From NCBI GenBank assembly GCA_964396895.1, contig CAYNGJ010000012.1:60528-124527 (forward strand): a stretch of DNA of 64,000 nucleotides, written 5' to 3'. A program made the translations under genes and the position numbers. Below the pieces are notes generated by a model that worked only from the letters and a program-made list of their open reading frames with translations, was not told the DNA's origin and made no database searches. Of the stretch, positions 25,970-34,358 are shown in pieces (position 1 is the stretch's first letter; each line of letters opens with the position of its first letter). This DNA is from UBA2334 sp964396895. GTDB taxonomy: Bacteria > Pseudomonadota > Gammaproteobacteria > Burkholderiales > Burkholderiaceae_C.

Positions 25970-27492
25970 GGCTGACCGCTGTCGGTGGGGTCCAGCGGCA
26001 ACAAGGCGGCGGCTTGGTCCAGCGGCAGCGCCTCCACGGTTTTGAGGGCGCGGCCCATGGCGCGGCTGCGGGTCTCGGCGCTGTCCAGCGTGTTGAGCAC
26101 GGTTTGTGTCTGGTTTTTGACTTTGGCCAACACCTCACCAAACTTGGTGAACTCGGTCTTGACCGCCCCCAGCACCTGCCACACCTCACTCGAGCGCTTT
26201 TCCAGCGCCAGCGTCCTGAAGCCCATTTGCAAGGAGTTGAGCATGGCCATCAGGGTGGTGGGGCCCGCCAGGGTCACCCGCATGTCGCGCTGCAGGGCTT
26301 CCATGAGGCCGGGACGCCGCAGCACCTCGGCATAGAGGCCCTCCGTGGGCAAAAACAGAATGGCAAAGTCGGTGGTGTGCGGTGGTGCCAGGTACTTGTC
26401 GGCCATGCTTTTGGCCTCCAGGCGGATGCGCTGCTCCAACCCGCGCGCGGCCAACTCGGCGTCTTCGGCATGGGCGCGCTGCTGGGCATCCAGCAAACGC
26501 TCGTAGTCCTCGTTGGGAAATTTGGCGTCGATGGGCAGCCAGCACGGTGCACCATCGTCGCCACGCCCGGGCAGGCGAATGGCGAAGTCCACCATGTTTT
26601 TGCTGCCCGGCCGGGTCACCACCTGGGTGGCGTACTGGTCGGGGGCAAACACCTGCTCCAGCAAGGCTCCCAGCTGGGCCTCACCAAACATGCCCCGTGT
26701 TTTGACGTTGGTGAGCAAGTGCTTGAGGTCGCCCACACCCTGGGCCAGGTTTTGCATTTCGCCCAGGCCTTTGTGCACCTGCTCCAACCGGTCGGCCACC
26801 TGTTTGAAGCTCTCACCCAGGCGGGTTTCCAGTGTGGTTTGCAGTTTTTCATCCACGGTGGCGCGCATCTGGTCGAGCTTGGTGGCGTTGCTGGCCTGCA
26901 GTTGGGTCAACTGGGCTTCCAGCGTGGCCCGCACCTCGCCCATGCGGCGGGCGTTGGATTCGTTCAGGGCGTGGAGCTGCTGGGTCAGCGTGTCGCCCAG
27001 GGAGCCGCGCAGTTGCAGCAGTTGCTGGGCAAAGGCGTCGATCTGGGCATTTTGCGTGCGCGTGGCTTCGGCCGACTGCTGGGTTTGCATCAGCAGCTGC
27101 GCATTCAGCGTTTCCACGAGGGCCGTGCGCAGCTGCTCGATTTGCGCCTGCTGCGTGCGCTGCGCTTCGGCGCCTTGACGCTGCAAAGCGTCGCCAAAGG
27201 TGGCCAGGGTCTGCATGACCTCCTGGCGGCCACCGCGCGCGCCGTCCTGCACGTCCTGGCGCACGTCACGCTCCAGGCGCTCCAGCCTGTCCAGCAGCTG
27301 GGCTTGCCGCTCAGTCTGGCGCTGCACCAGCTGCTCCAACTGCAGCTGGCTTTTTTGCTGGGCGGCCAACCAGTCGTCGTGTGAAGGCCCATGGGGGTGT
27401 CGCAGCCACAAAACCAGCGCACCCACACAGGCCAGCACGCTGGCCACTGCCGCTGTCACCCACCAGACAATGGGGCCCACGCCCTCAAGCAC
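25966..27492 (-). CDS. rmuC: DNA recombination protein RmuC homologue
   Basis: 508 residues. One N-terminal transmembrane segment (residues about 5-28), a long coiled coil rich in Gln, Ala and Leu (about 40-220), then the RmuC domain with the PD-(D/E)XK-like core (GSKNMVDFAIRLPG, PIDAKFPNEDYERLLDA). In E. coli loss of RmuC increases inversion at short inverted repeats. The start is GTG at 27492, overlapping the end of ghrB by 8 bases, so the two are likely cotranslated. Confidence 0.92.
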   Translation of the reverse strand: MLEGVGPIVWWVTAAVASVLACVGALVLWLRHPHGPSHDDWLAAQQKSQLQLEQLVQRQTERQAQLLDRLERLERDVRQDVQDGARGGRQEVMQTLATFGDALQRQGAEAQRTQQAQIEQLRTALVETLNAQLLMQTQQSAEATRTQNAQIDAFAQQLLQLRGSLGDTLTQQLHALNESNARRMGEVRATLEAQLTQLQASNATKLDQMRATVDEKLQTTLETRLGESFKQVADRLEQVHKGLGEMQNLAQGVGDLKHLLTNVKTRGMFGEAQLGALLEQVFAPDQYATQVVTRPGSKNMVDFAIRLPGRGDDGAPCWLPIDAKFPNEDYERLLDAQQRAHAEDAELAARGLEQRIRLEAKSMADKYLAPPHTTDFAILFLPTEGLYAEVLRRPGLMEALQRDMRVTLAGPTTLMAMLNSLQMGFRTLALEKRSSEVWQVLGAVKTEFTKFGEVLAKVKNQTQTVLNTLDSAETRSRAMGRALKTVEALPLDQAAALLPLDPTDSGQP

Positions 27493-28501
27493 CGAGCACC
27501 TCGGGGTTGACGGGAGTGAGTGCTCTGCCCTCGGTCAGGTAGGTAACGAGGTTGTCGGCCGCCAGGTTGGCCATGGCCATGCGGGTGCCCAGGGTGGCGC
27601 TGGCAATGTGCGGGGTCAACACCACATTGGGTAGGGTGAGCAGGTCGGGGTGAACGCGGGGTTCGCCCTCGAACACATCGAGCCCGGCCGCCGCGATGCG
27701 CCGCTCTTTCAAGGCCTGCGCCAGCGCCGCGTCGTCCACGATGCCACCGCGGGCGATGTTGATGAGCGTGGCACTGGGCTTCATCTGCGCCAGTTCGGCC
27801 GCGCCAATGCTGTGGTGCGCCTGTGCGCTGTACGGCAGCACCAGCACCAGGTGGTCGGCCTGGGCCAGCAGCTCCGCCTTGCTGACCCAAGCGGCTTGGC
27901 AACCGGCCTCGGTGGCCGCGTCCAACCGAGATCGGTTGTGGTAGATCACCTTCATGCCAAAGCCGTGCGCGCCCCGGCGGGCCACGCCTTGGCCGATGCG
28001 GCCCATGCCCAGAATGCCCAAGGTGCTGCCGTGCACTTCGGCCCCGGCGAACATGTCCACACTCCAGCGGTTCCACAGGCCGGCGCGCAGGAAATGCTCG
28101 CTCTCGGTCACGCGTCGGGCCGTGGCCATGAGCAGCGCAAAGCCAAAGTCGGCGGTGGTTTCGGTCAGCACGTCGGGCGTGTTGGTGGCCAGCACACCGC
28201 GTGCGGTGCAGGCTGCCACGTCGAAGTTGTTGTAGCCCACGGCCATGTTGGCCACCACGCGCAGGTGGGGGCAGGCGGCCAGCAATTCGGCCCCCACCCG
28301 TTCGCTGCCAGTGGTCAGCGCGCCCTGCTTGCCTTGCAGGCGGCGCTGCAGTTCTTCTGGCGACCAGACATCGTCGGTGTCGTTGGTCTCCACGTCAAAG
28401 TGCTGGCGCAACCGCGCGAGCACCTCAGGGAAGACACGCCGTGCCACCAGCACAGCGGGCTTGCCAGCCGGTGCGGCGGGCGTGGGATGGGGAGTGCTCA
28501 T
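27485..28501 (-). CDS. ghrB: D-2-hydroxyacid dehydrogenase (glyoxylate/hydroxypyruvate reductase type)
   Basis: 338 residues. NAD(P) Rossmann motif LGILGMGRIGQGVARRG, catalytic arginine in NIARGGIVDDAAL, glutamate in DVFEGEPRVHPDL and histidine in LTPHIASAT. This set fits glyoxylate/hydroxypyruvate reductase or a related 2-ketoacid reductase. First gene of the ghrB-rmuC-MFS run, 17 bases after the FKBP gene. Confidence 0.88.
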   Translation of the reverse strand: MSTPHPTPAAPAGKPAVLVARRVFPEVLARLRQHFDVETNDTDDVWSPEELQRRLQGKQGALTTGSERVGAELLAACPHLRVVANMAVGYNNFDVAACTARGVLATNTPDVLTETTADFGFALLMATARRVTESEHFLRAGLWNRWSVDMFAGAEVHGSTLGILGMGRIGQGVARRGAHGFGMKVIYHNRSRLDAATEAGCQAAWVSKAELLAQADHLVLVLPYSAQAHHSIGAAELAQMKPSATLINIARGGIVDDAALAQALKERRIAAAGLDVFEGEPRVHPDLLTLPNVVLTPHIASATLGTRMAMANLAADNLVTYLTEGRALTPVNPEVLGA

Positions 28502-28518
28502 GGCAGGTCCGAATCGGG

Positions 28519-28866
28519 TCAGACGCCCAGCAGGTCCACTTCGAACAGCAGCGTGGCGTTGGGGGGAATCACGCCACCCGCGCCGCGTGCGCCGTAACCC
28601 AAGGCTGCCGGAATGACCAGGCGGCGCGAGCCACCCACGGCCATGCCTTGCACACCCTCGTCCCAGCCTTTGATGACGTGGCCCGCGCCCAGTGGAAACA
28701 CGAAAGGCTGGCCACGGTCTTTGCTGGAGTCAAACTTGGTGCCTTGCTGGCCATCGTTGTAGAGCCAGCCGGTGTAGTGCACCTGCACATGCTGGCCGAC
28801 TTGGGCCACGGCGCCTTGGCCAACGGTGGTGTCTTCGTACTGCAAACCGGAAGGGGTCGTGATCAT
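28519..28866 (-). CDS. FKBP-type peptidyl-prolyl cis-trans isomerase
   Basis: 115-residue single-domain cytoplasmic FKBP without a signal peptide. Active-site landmarks: VQVHYTGWLYNDG, KFDSSKDRGQPFVFPLG, VIKGWDEGVQGM and PAALGYGARG. It catalyses proline isomerisation during protein folding. An AT-rich repeat element precedes it. Confidence 0.94.
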   Translation of the reverse strand: MITTPSGLQYEDTTVGQGAVAQVGQHVQVHYTGWLYNDGQQGTKFDSSKDRGQPFVFPLGAGHVIKGWDEGVQGMAVGGSRRLVIPAALGYGARGAGGVIPPNATLLFEVDLLGV

Positions 28867-28885
28867 GTAAATCCTAAAAAATCAA

Positions 28886-28933
28886 TTAAAAATGGCCCCA
28901 ACGCTTGTCAATATTGAATAGTTAGCTATTCAA
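28886..28933. repeat. AT-rich intergenic repeat copy with inverted arms
   Basis: Contains CAACGCTTGTCAATA followed by TTGAATAG-TTAG-CTATTCAA, an 8-bp inverted repeat (28914-28933). Shares AACGCTTG and AATAG/CTATT elements with the other intergenic copies. Confidence 0.6.
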
Positions 28934-29041
28934 TCATTCGACCGCAATGGGGGCTGGCTTGCCACGGCGCAAGGCCGGGCAGGGAAAGCCATTGTCGGTG
29001 ATGCGCCCGTCGACCACGGCCGGCCCATCACTTGAGCACAC
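28934..29041 (-). other. Possible small ORF or coding remnant
   Basis: A 35-codon frame from GTG 29041 to TGA 28934, lying between the nitroreductase and a repeat. Codon third positions are strongly G/C, like real genes here, and it encodes VCSSDGPAVVDGRITDNGF followed by a short Pro/Arg-rich tail. No family was recognised. It may be the end of a deleted gene or a very small protein. Confidence 0.3.
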
Positions 29042-29051
29042 GTTGCCGGGG

Positions 29052-29792
29052 TCAATCCAGCCAGGTGGTGAACTCGCTGGCGGGAACGCGGGGGGTGTGG
29101 AAGGTGTTGACCACGTCTGCAGCATCGGCATGGCCCAATGCCATGCCGCACACCAGCATCTCGTCAGACCCCGCCCCCACATGGGGCAGGATGATGTTGG
29201 CAAACCCGTTCCAGGCGGCCTGGGGGCAGGTGTGCAATCCCCGCGCGCGGGCCGCCAGCATGATGTTCTGCAAAAACATGCCGTAGTCCACCAACGAACC
29301 ACGGCCCATGACCTTGTCGAGGGTGAACATCAGGCCCACCGGTGCGTCGAAAAAGCGGAAATTTCGCTGGTGCTGCTCGTGCATGCGGTCCTTGTCGGCC
29401 TTGCCAATGCCCAGCAATCCGTAAAGCCCCCACCCGTTCTCACGCCGACGGTCAATGTAGGGACTTACCCATTTTTCCGGGTAGTAGTCATAGGCTTCGC
29501 GGTACTGGGCTGCCAGGGAAGGGTCGGCGCGCACGGCATCGTGGGCGGCACACACCTGTGCCACCAGTGTGTCGCGGCTGTGGCCTTGCAACACATACAC
29601 CTTCCAGGGCTGAGTGTTGGTGCCGGACGGTGCGCGGCTGGCCACGTCCAGGATGGACATCAGCACCTCGCGTGGCACCGGCTGCGGCGTAAATGCCCGC
29701 GCCGACATGCGGGAAGTGATGGCAGCATCCACGGACTGACTGTGCGCGTCGCCCGACAGCGCGGCCTGGGGAGAGTGGGGATTGAGGCTCAC
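29052..29792 (-). CDS. Nitroreductase family protein
   Basis: 246-residue FMN-dependent oxidoreductase. Landmarks: SRMSARAFTPQPVPREVLMS with the FMN-binding SxRAF motif, ASRAPSGTNTQPWKVYVLQG and the C-terminal VCGMALGHAD. Substrate could be nitroaromatics, quinones or enoates. It overlaps the thioesterase gene by 4 bases and is likely cotranscribed with it. Confidence 0.9.
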   Translation of the reverse strand: MSLNPHSPQAALSGDAHSQSVDAAITSRMSARAFTPQPVPREVLMSILDVASRAPSGTNTQPWKVYVLQGHSRDTLVAQVCAAHDAVRADPSLAAQYREAYDYYPEKWVSPYIDRRRENGWGLYGLLGIGKADKDRMHEQHQRNFRFFDAPVGLMFTLDKVMGRGSLVDYGMFLQNIMLAARARGLHTCPQAAWNGFANIILPHVGAGSDEMLVCGMALGHADAADVVNTFHTPRVPASEFTTWLD

Positions 29793-30262
29793 GTCAATGT
29801 CTCCAATACGTTTTTGAGTTCAGCGGGAAGCGGTACGGGGCGCCGGGTGTGGCGATCCACGTACACATGCACAAAGTGACCACGGGCCGCGCAAAGGGGC
29901 TGGTCTTGAGCAAACAAGCCCACCTCGTAGCGCACACTGGACGAACCCAGCCTGGCCACGCGGATGCCCGCTTTGATGGTCTGCGGAAATGCCAGGGGAG
30001 CAAAGTAGTTGCACTGCGTTTCCACCACCAGACCGATCACCGGACCGTGGTGGATGTCGAGCACGCCTTGCTCAATGAGGTGGGCGTTGACGGCGGTGTC
30101 AAACCAGCTGTAATACACCACGTTGTTCACGTGGCCGTAAACGTCGTTGTCCATCCAGCGGGTGCTGATGGTCCTGAACGCGCGGTAACCGTCGCGGCCA
30201 TCGGCCAGGGGTTTGGCCGCTGTGGCGGCAGGGGAAATGTTGGTGCTTGGCATGGCGGCCAT
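29789..30262 (-). CDS. Acyl-CoA thioesterase (hot-dog fold, YbgC/FadM type)
   Basis: 157 residues. The hot-dog motif RWMDNDVYGHVNNVVYYSWF contains the catalytic aspartate of the 4-hydroxybenzoyl-CoA thioesterase subgroup. Cleaves acyl-CoA esters in the cytoplasm; chain length unknown. Starts ATG at 30262 or an ATG three codons in; overlaps the nitroreductase start (ATGA). Confidence 0.9.
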   Translation of the reverse strand: MAAMPSTNISPAATAAKPLADGRDGYRAFRTISTRWMDNDVYGHVNNVVYYSWFDTAVNAHLIEQGVLDIHHGPVIGLVVETQCNYFAPLAFPQTIKAGIRVARLGSSSVRYEVGLFAQDQPLCAARGHFVHVYVDRHTRRPVPLPAELKNVLETLT

Positions 30263-30292
30263 TCTGCCAGCGGCACGGCGGGCGCCCGTGCG

Positions 30293-31240
30293 TCACACGC
30301 GACAACCCCAGGCCTTCGCAAACGCCAGCGCCACTCGGTAGCTGTTGAGCTGAACGGCCACGGTGTCCTCTATTTGGCGCCCGTATCCCCCGGCCATGAC
30401 CATGGCCACGGGTGCGCCCCTGGCATGGGCCCAGGCCAGCACCTGGCGATCGCGAGACTCAATGCCGTCGGCAGTGAGTTTCAGCCGTCCCAGCCGATCG
30501 CCTTCGTGCACATCGGCTCCCGCCAGGTAAATGACCAGGTCAGGCTCAAACCGCTGGTCAAGTGTGTGTAGCGCCACGGTCAGGGCTTCCAGGTAGGCAT
30601 CGTCCCGACAACCGTCGGGCAATTCCACATCCAGGTCGCTGGCTTCTTTGCGAAACGGGAAGTTTTTCTCCCCGTGCAGTGACAGCGTGAACACCGTCGG
30701 ATCATGCCGAAACACATGGGCGGTGCCGTTGCCCTGGTGTACGTCCAAATCCACAATGGCCACCCGCATGGGCCGGTGCCCAGTGGCATGGTTGGGCGCG
30801 GCGCGCATGGCCTCCGCCTGCATCAGCCGCGCGGCCACGGCCACGTCGTTGAACACGCAAAATCCACTGCCCTTGTGACCATAGGCGTGGTGGGTCCCGC
30901 CCGCCAGGTTGGCCGCCACCCCCGCACCAGCCAGTGCGGCCCGGCACGCGGCAATGGTCCCACCCACCGACCGGCGGGCCCGCTCAGCCATGGCAAGGCT
31001 CCATGGAAAACCTATTTCCCGTTGCGCAGCGGCCGACAGGGTGCCGTCACCAATGGCCGCAACGTAGGCCGGGTCGTGCACCAGCGCCAACTCGCCGTCG
31101 CTGGCGGCGGGTGCCTGGGCCAGACTCACCTCGGGCAGCACACCAGCCACCGCGTCGCGCAGCAGCCGGTACTTGGCCATGGGAAACCGATGCCCCTCGG
31201 GCAATGGCAGAACAAAATGATCAGCGTAGTAGGCAAGCAT
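30293..31240 (-). CDS. Histone deacetylase family (class II type) amidohydrolase
   Basis: 315 residues. Zinc-binding and catalytic features are GGTHHAYGHKGSGFC (His-His pair), DLDVHQGNGT (Asp-x-His ligands) and LAGADVHEGDRLGR (third metal ligand). Bacterial homologues deacetylate acetylpolyamines or acetylated acetyl-CoA synthetase (AcuC-like). Separated from the thioesterase by 30 bases on the same strand, so probably cotranscribed with it. Confidence 0.9.
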   Translation of the reverse strand: MLAYYADHFVLPLPEGHRFPMAKYRLLRDAVAGVLPEVSLAQAPAASDGELALVHDPAYVAAIGDGTLSAAAQREIGFPWSLAMAERARRSVGGTIAACRAALAGAGVAANLAGGTHHAYGHKGSGFCVFNDVAVAARLMQAEAMRAAPNHATGHRPMRVAIVDLDVHQGNGTAHVFRHDPTVFTLSLHGEKNFPFRKEASDLDVELPDGCRDDAYLEALTVALHTLDQRFEPDLVIYLAGADVHEGDRLGRLKLTADGIESRDRQVLAWAHARGAPVAMVMAGGYGRQIEDTVAVQLNSYRVALAFAKAWGCRV

Positions 31241-31309
31241 CCGCAGTGTGGACAGGAAACGGGTGTCAAACCCATGACAGGAAAGGCTTTTTAGGGGTTT
31301 TCAACTATT

Positions 31310-31323
31310 TTGCTGCACCGCAA
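31310..31323. promoter_or_regulatory. TTGC-N6-GCAA palindrome upstream of phasin (PhaR-type site candidate)
   Basis: An inverted repeat TTGC-TGCACC-GCAA lies 11 bases upstream of the -35 element of the phasin promoter. PhaR repressors that control phasins bind TGC/GCA-rich repeats. No phaR gene is in the window. Confidence 0.4.
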
Positions 31324-31333
31324 CAAAAAACAC

Positions 31334-31361
31334 TTGCAAACCTGTTTGATTGGCCTATACT
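31334..31361 (+). promoter_or_regulatory. Sigma-70 promoter for the phasin gene
   Basis: TTGCAA (31334) and TATACT (31356) are separated by 16 bases, a near-consensus vegetative promoter, leaving a leader of about 85 bases before the phasin ATG at 31451. Confidence 0.65.
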
Positions 31362-31450
31362 GGGAACCATGTTGCAGCGCAGCATGACCGGGAGGTCGGT
31401 CATGCGTGTCCTTCAACAGTTTTAAATCCTTTTTTTAATGGAGTATCACC

Positions 31451-32002
31451 ATGTTGACTGCTGAACAAGTTATGGCCGCACAAAAAGCCAACCTCGAAAC
31501 CCTGTTTGGTCTGACCCAGAAAGCCTTCGAAGGCGTGGAAAAGCTGGTCGAGCTGAACATCCAGGCATCCAAGGCTGCCTTGGCCGAGTCCGCCAACCAC
31601 ACCCAAGCCGTTCTGAGCGTGAAAGACGCCCAAGAGTTGCTGGCCCTGCAAGCTGGCCTGATGCAGCCCCTGGCTGAAAAAACCGCCGCCTACAGCCGCC
31701 ACCTGTACGACATCACGTCCGGCACCGGCGCTGAATTTGCCAAGGCCGCTGAAGCCCAAGGCAGCGACGCACAAGCCAAATTCATGGCCGTGATCGACAA
31801 CGCCACCAAAAACGCACCTGCCGGTTCCGAAACCGCTGTCGCCGTGATGAAAAGCGCCGTGAGCGCCGCCAACAACGCCATGGAATCGGTACAAAAGGCC
31901 GTCAAGCAAGCCACCGAAATGGCAGAAGCCAACTTCAACACCGTGGCAGCCACCGCTGTCAATGCAGCCAAAACCACCACAGCTGGCGCCAAAAAGCGCT
32001 GA
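31451..32002 (+). CDS. phaP: Phasin family protein
   Basis: 183-residue helical, Ala-rich protein that coats polyhydroxyalkanoate granules. It begins MLTAEQVMAAQKANLETLFG, matching the betaproteobacterial phasin domain, and ends with a Lys-rich basic tail. A strong promoter, a possible PhaR site and a terminator surround it, so it is a single-gene unit. No PHA synthase genes lie in the window. Confidence 0.93.
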   Translation: MLTAEQVMAAQKANLETLFGLTQKAFEGVEKLVELNIQASKAALAESANHTQAVLSVKDAQELLALQAGLMQPLAEKTAAYSRHLYDITSGTGAEFAKAAEAQGSDAQAKFMAVIDNATKNAPAGSETAVAVMKSAVSAANNAMESVQKAVKQATEMAEANFNTVAATAVNAAKTTTAGAKKR

Positions 32003-32069
32003 TTGTTGATCCCGTTTTTCCGGTTGTCTCCTCGGATCCTTCTCGAAATTCAGTTTCACGGATCCCTTC

Positions 32070-32100
32070 AGGCCTTGTCTTGCGACAGGGCCTTTTTTTT
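32070..32100. terminator. Rho-independent terminator after phasin
   Basis: A 10-bp stem (AGGCCTTGTC with its partner, one wobble) and a TTGC loop are followed by a run of eight or more T. It lies between the convergent phasin and patatin genes. Confidence 0.92.
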
Positions 32101-32105
32101 CGCCC

Positions 32106-33050
32106 TCACCCGCGCGGCACGGGCACCGACCGTTTGAGCAACTGGGCCCTGAGCTCGGGCAATGCGGCCAGCATGGCCTCGCGCCCAGCGGCCATGGACC
32201 GCTGACGTTCCGAAAACGCCGCACTGCCCACACCCGACAAACGGGGACGCACCACCACATGCGCCGCAGCCAGCTCAAACCGATTGATGGTCTGCCCCAT
32301 GATGGCAAAGGTTTGCAGCATGACCTTGAGGGTGTCGGTGGCGGCATTGCCCTCGGGCACGCTCGAGATGTCCACCGCAATCACCAACTCGGCACCCATT
32401 TGCTGAGCGTAGTGCACCGGAACGGGTGCCACCAGTCCGCCATCCACATACTCCCTGCCCGCGATCTCCACCGGCTGGAACACGCCAGGCACCGCACTGG
32501 ACGCACGCACAGCCATGCCCGTGTCGCCCCGCTGGAACAAAATGCCTTGACCATTGGCCAAATCAGTGGCCACGATGCCCAATGGCAGTGGCATCTGCTC
32601 CAGCAAGCGGTGGTTCACCTGCTGGTTCACGTAGCGCGACAAGGCCTGGCCCTTCAGCATGCCACGGTTCGCAAAAGGCAAGGTCCAGTCGGTGAGCACC
32701 ACTTCTTCCATGGCCTGCGCGGCCTTTTCCAGCTCTGCGTGGCTTTTCCCACTGGCATACAGCGCGGCCACCAAGCTGCCTGCCGAGGTGCCCACCACGC
32801 AGTGGGGCCGAATGCCTTGTTGCTCCAACACGCCGATCACGCCCACGTGGGCAAATCCACGCGCTGCGCCGCCGCCCAGCGCCAACCCCACACGGGGTGG
32901 TCGGGTCAAGGGCGGGGGGATTGGCGCGGGTGGCGCTGGGTTGGGCGTTGCGGTGGGCTTGTCAGGGCTGGCGCAACCGCTCAGCGCCACCGTTGCCCAT
33001 GCGCCTGCGACGGTCAGGCAGTGGCGACGATTCCACAAGTGTGAATGCAT
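32106..33050 (-). CDS. Patatin-like phospholipase, predicted lipoprotein
   Basis: 314 residues. Starting at ATG 33050 gives a signal with lipobox ALSGC (cysteine near residue 27), then a Pro-rich linker (PNPAPPAPIPPPLTRPP) and a patatin domain: oxyanion loop GGGAARGFAHVG, nucleophile GTSAGS and catalytic Asp in YVDGGL. It is an esterase or phospholipase anchored to a membrane facing the periplasm. The much longer open frame upstream lacks these features. Divergent from the iron-binding protein gene. Confidence 0.88.
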   Translation of the reverse strand: MHSHLWNRRHCLTVAGAWATVALSGCASPDKPTATPNPAPPAPIPPPLTRPPRVGLALGGGAARGFAHVGVIGVLEQQGIRPHCVVGTSAGSLVAALYASGKSHAELEKAAQAMEEVVLTDWTLPFANRGMLKGQALSRYVNQQVNHRLLEQMPLPLGIVATDLANGQGILFQRGDTGMAVRASSAVPGVFQPVEIAGREYVDGGLVAPVPVHYAQQMGAELVIAVDISSVPEGNAATDTLKVMLQTFAIMGQTINRFELAAAHVVVRPRLSGVGSAAFSERQRSMAAGREAMLAALPELRAQLLKRSVPVPRG

Positions 33051-33147
33051 AGAAACTAAATAAGAATGGTTCGTGTTTGTGATAAAATCATGCCACATCA
33101 ACCCGCCGGAACCGCAATGGTTCACAGGCCCACAGAAAGGTTCTTTC

Positions 33148-34206
33148 ATGCGCGCACCGTTGTTTGCCCCCGCCACGCTGGTCTCACTGGCACTCGTCAC
33201 ACTGACCTTCACGGGGCAAGTCCACGCCCAGGACAAGGTACTCAACCTGTACTCGGCCCGGCACTATCAAACAGACGAGGTGATGTACGACACCTTCACC
33301 AAAACCACGGGCATCAAGATCAACCGGGTGGATGCCGATGATGCAGGCATTGTCGCCCGCCTGAAGGCAGAAGGCGCCGCCTCCCCCGCCGATGTGGTGT
33401 TGCTGGTGGATGCGGCCCGCATGGCGTCTGCCGATGCGCAAGGGTTGTTTCAACCCATTCAATCGACCAAGCTGGACGCGGCCATCCCGTCCCACCTGCG
33501 GGCTGCAGCTGGCCCTGCGGGCGTGACGTGGACGGGCTTTTCCACACGTGCCCGGGTGATCGTGTTCGATCCCTTGCGCGTCAAAGCCGAAGATGTGGCC
33601 GCCTACGAACAACTGGCTGATCCCAAACTCAAAGGACTGGTGTGTTCCCGCTCGGGATCTCACCCCTACAACATGTCGCTCTTTGCCACGGTGGTGGAGC
33701 GCCTGGGCGATGAGAAAGGCGAAACCTGGCTCAAAGGCATGGTGGCCAACATGGCGCGCACACCGAAAGGCGGTGACACGGACCAGATCAAGGCCGTGGC
33801 CTCCGGGGAATGTGGCGTGGCACTGACCAACACCTACTATGCCGCACGCCTGTTCAAATCCAGCAAAGCGGAAGACAAAGCGGTGGTGGACAAAGTGCGC
33901 TTTGTGTTCCCCAATCAAGGAGCACAGGGCACACACGTCAACATTGCCGGTGCAGCCGTCGCCAAGCACGCCAAAAACCGGGAACATGCGGTGGCGTTCA
34001 TGGAGTACCTGGCCAGTCCGTTTGCGCAAGACTATTTTGCCAACGGCAACAATGAATACCCAGCCGCCAATGGCGTCAGGATTGACAACGCCGCACTCAA
34101 GGCCATGGGTGGGCAAAACTTCAAGTCCGACGCCATTCCCCTGTCCGTGGTCGCCAAAAATCTGACCAAAATCCAGCAAATGCTGGACCGGGCAGGCTAC
34201 AAGTAA
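33148..34206 (+). CDS. Periplasmic iron(III)-binding protein of an ABC transporter (FbpA/FutA-like)
   Basis: 352 residues with a Sec signal (MRAPLFAPATLVSLALVT, cleavage near QVHAQD). The mature protein begins KVLNLYSARHYQTDEVMYDTF, and the tandem tyrosine motif LTNTYYAARLF marks the iron ligands typical of FbpA-type receptors. ATG at 33148 follows AGAAAGG. The permease and ATPase genes are not adjacent; a terminator follows at once, so it is expressed alone. A Fur site was sought in the 97-base gap to the patatin gene but none was convincing. Confidence 0.9.
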   Translation: MRAPLFAPATLVSLALVTLTFTGQVHAQDKVLNLYSARHYQTDEVMYDTFTKTTGIKINRVDADDAGIVARLKAEGAASPADVVLLVDAARMASADAQGLFQPIQSTKLDAAIPSHLRAAAGPAGVTWTGFSTRARVIVFDPLRVKAEDVAAYEQLADPKLKGLVCSRSGSHPYNMSLFATVVERLGDEKGETWLKGMVANMARTPKGGDTDQIKAVASGECGVALTNTYYAARLFKSSKAEDKAVVDKVRFVFPNQGAQGTHVNIAGAAVAKHAKNREHAVAFMEYLASPFAQDYFANGNNEYPAANGVRIDNAALKAMGGQNFKSDAIPLSVVAKNLTKIQQMLDRAGYK

Positions 34207-34223
34207 ATGCCCCCCAAAAAGCC

Positions 34224-34253
34224 CCAAAAGGCCGCCCTGCGCGGGCCTTTTGG
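34224..34253. terminator. Rho-independent terminator after the iron-binding protein gene
   Basis: A stem formed by CCAAAAGGCC and GGGCCTTTTGG around a GC-rich loop. It lies 18 bases after the stop codon. Confidence 0.75.
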
Positions 34254-34318
34254 TTGCCTGTGCGCGCCACCCGCACTGGCCAATCCGCCAAGGCTGGACG
34301 ATAATCCCCATTTTTAAA

Positions 34319-34340
34319 TTGACGTTTACGTAAACGTCAA
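34319..34340. promoter_or_regulatory. Perfect 22-bp palindromic operator upstream of the SDR gene
   Basis: TTGACGTTTAC followed directly by its exact complement GTAAACGTCAA, 18 bases upstream of the SDR start. ACGT-rich palindromes of this kind are operators for LiuR-type (MerR family) or TetR-type regulators of branched-chain amino acid and fatty acid catabolism in proteobacteria. The regulator is not in the window. Confidence 0.7.
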
Positions 34341-34358
34341 CACAACTCAGGAGATGTC

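Noticed and set aside
33051..33147. Fur box upstream of the iron-binding protein gene
   Set aside because: AT-rich sequence with only partial GATAAT-like units (TGATAAAATCAT); no 19-bp match good enough to report.
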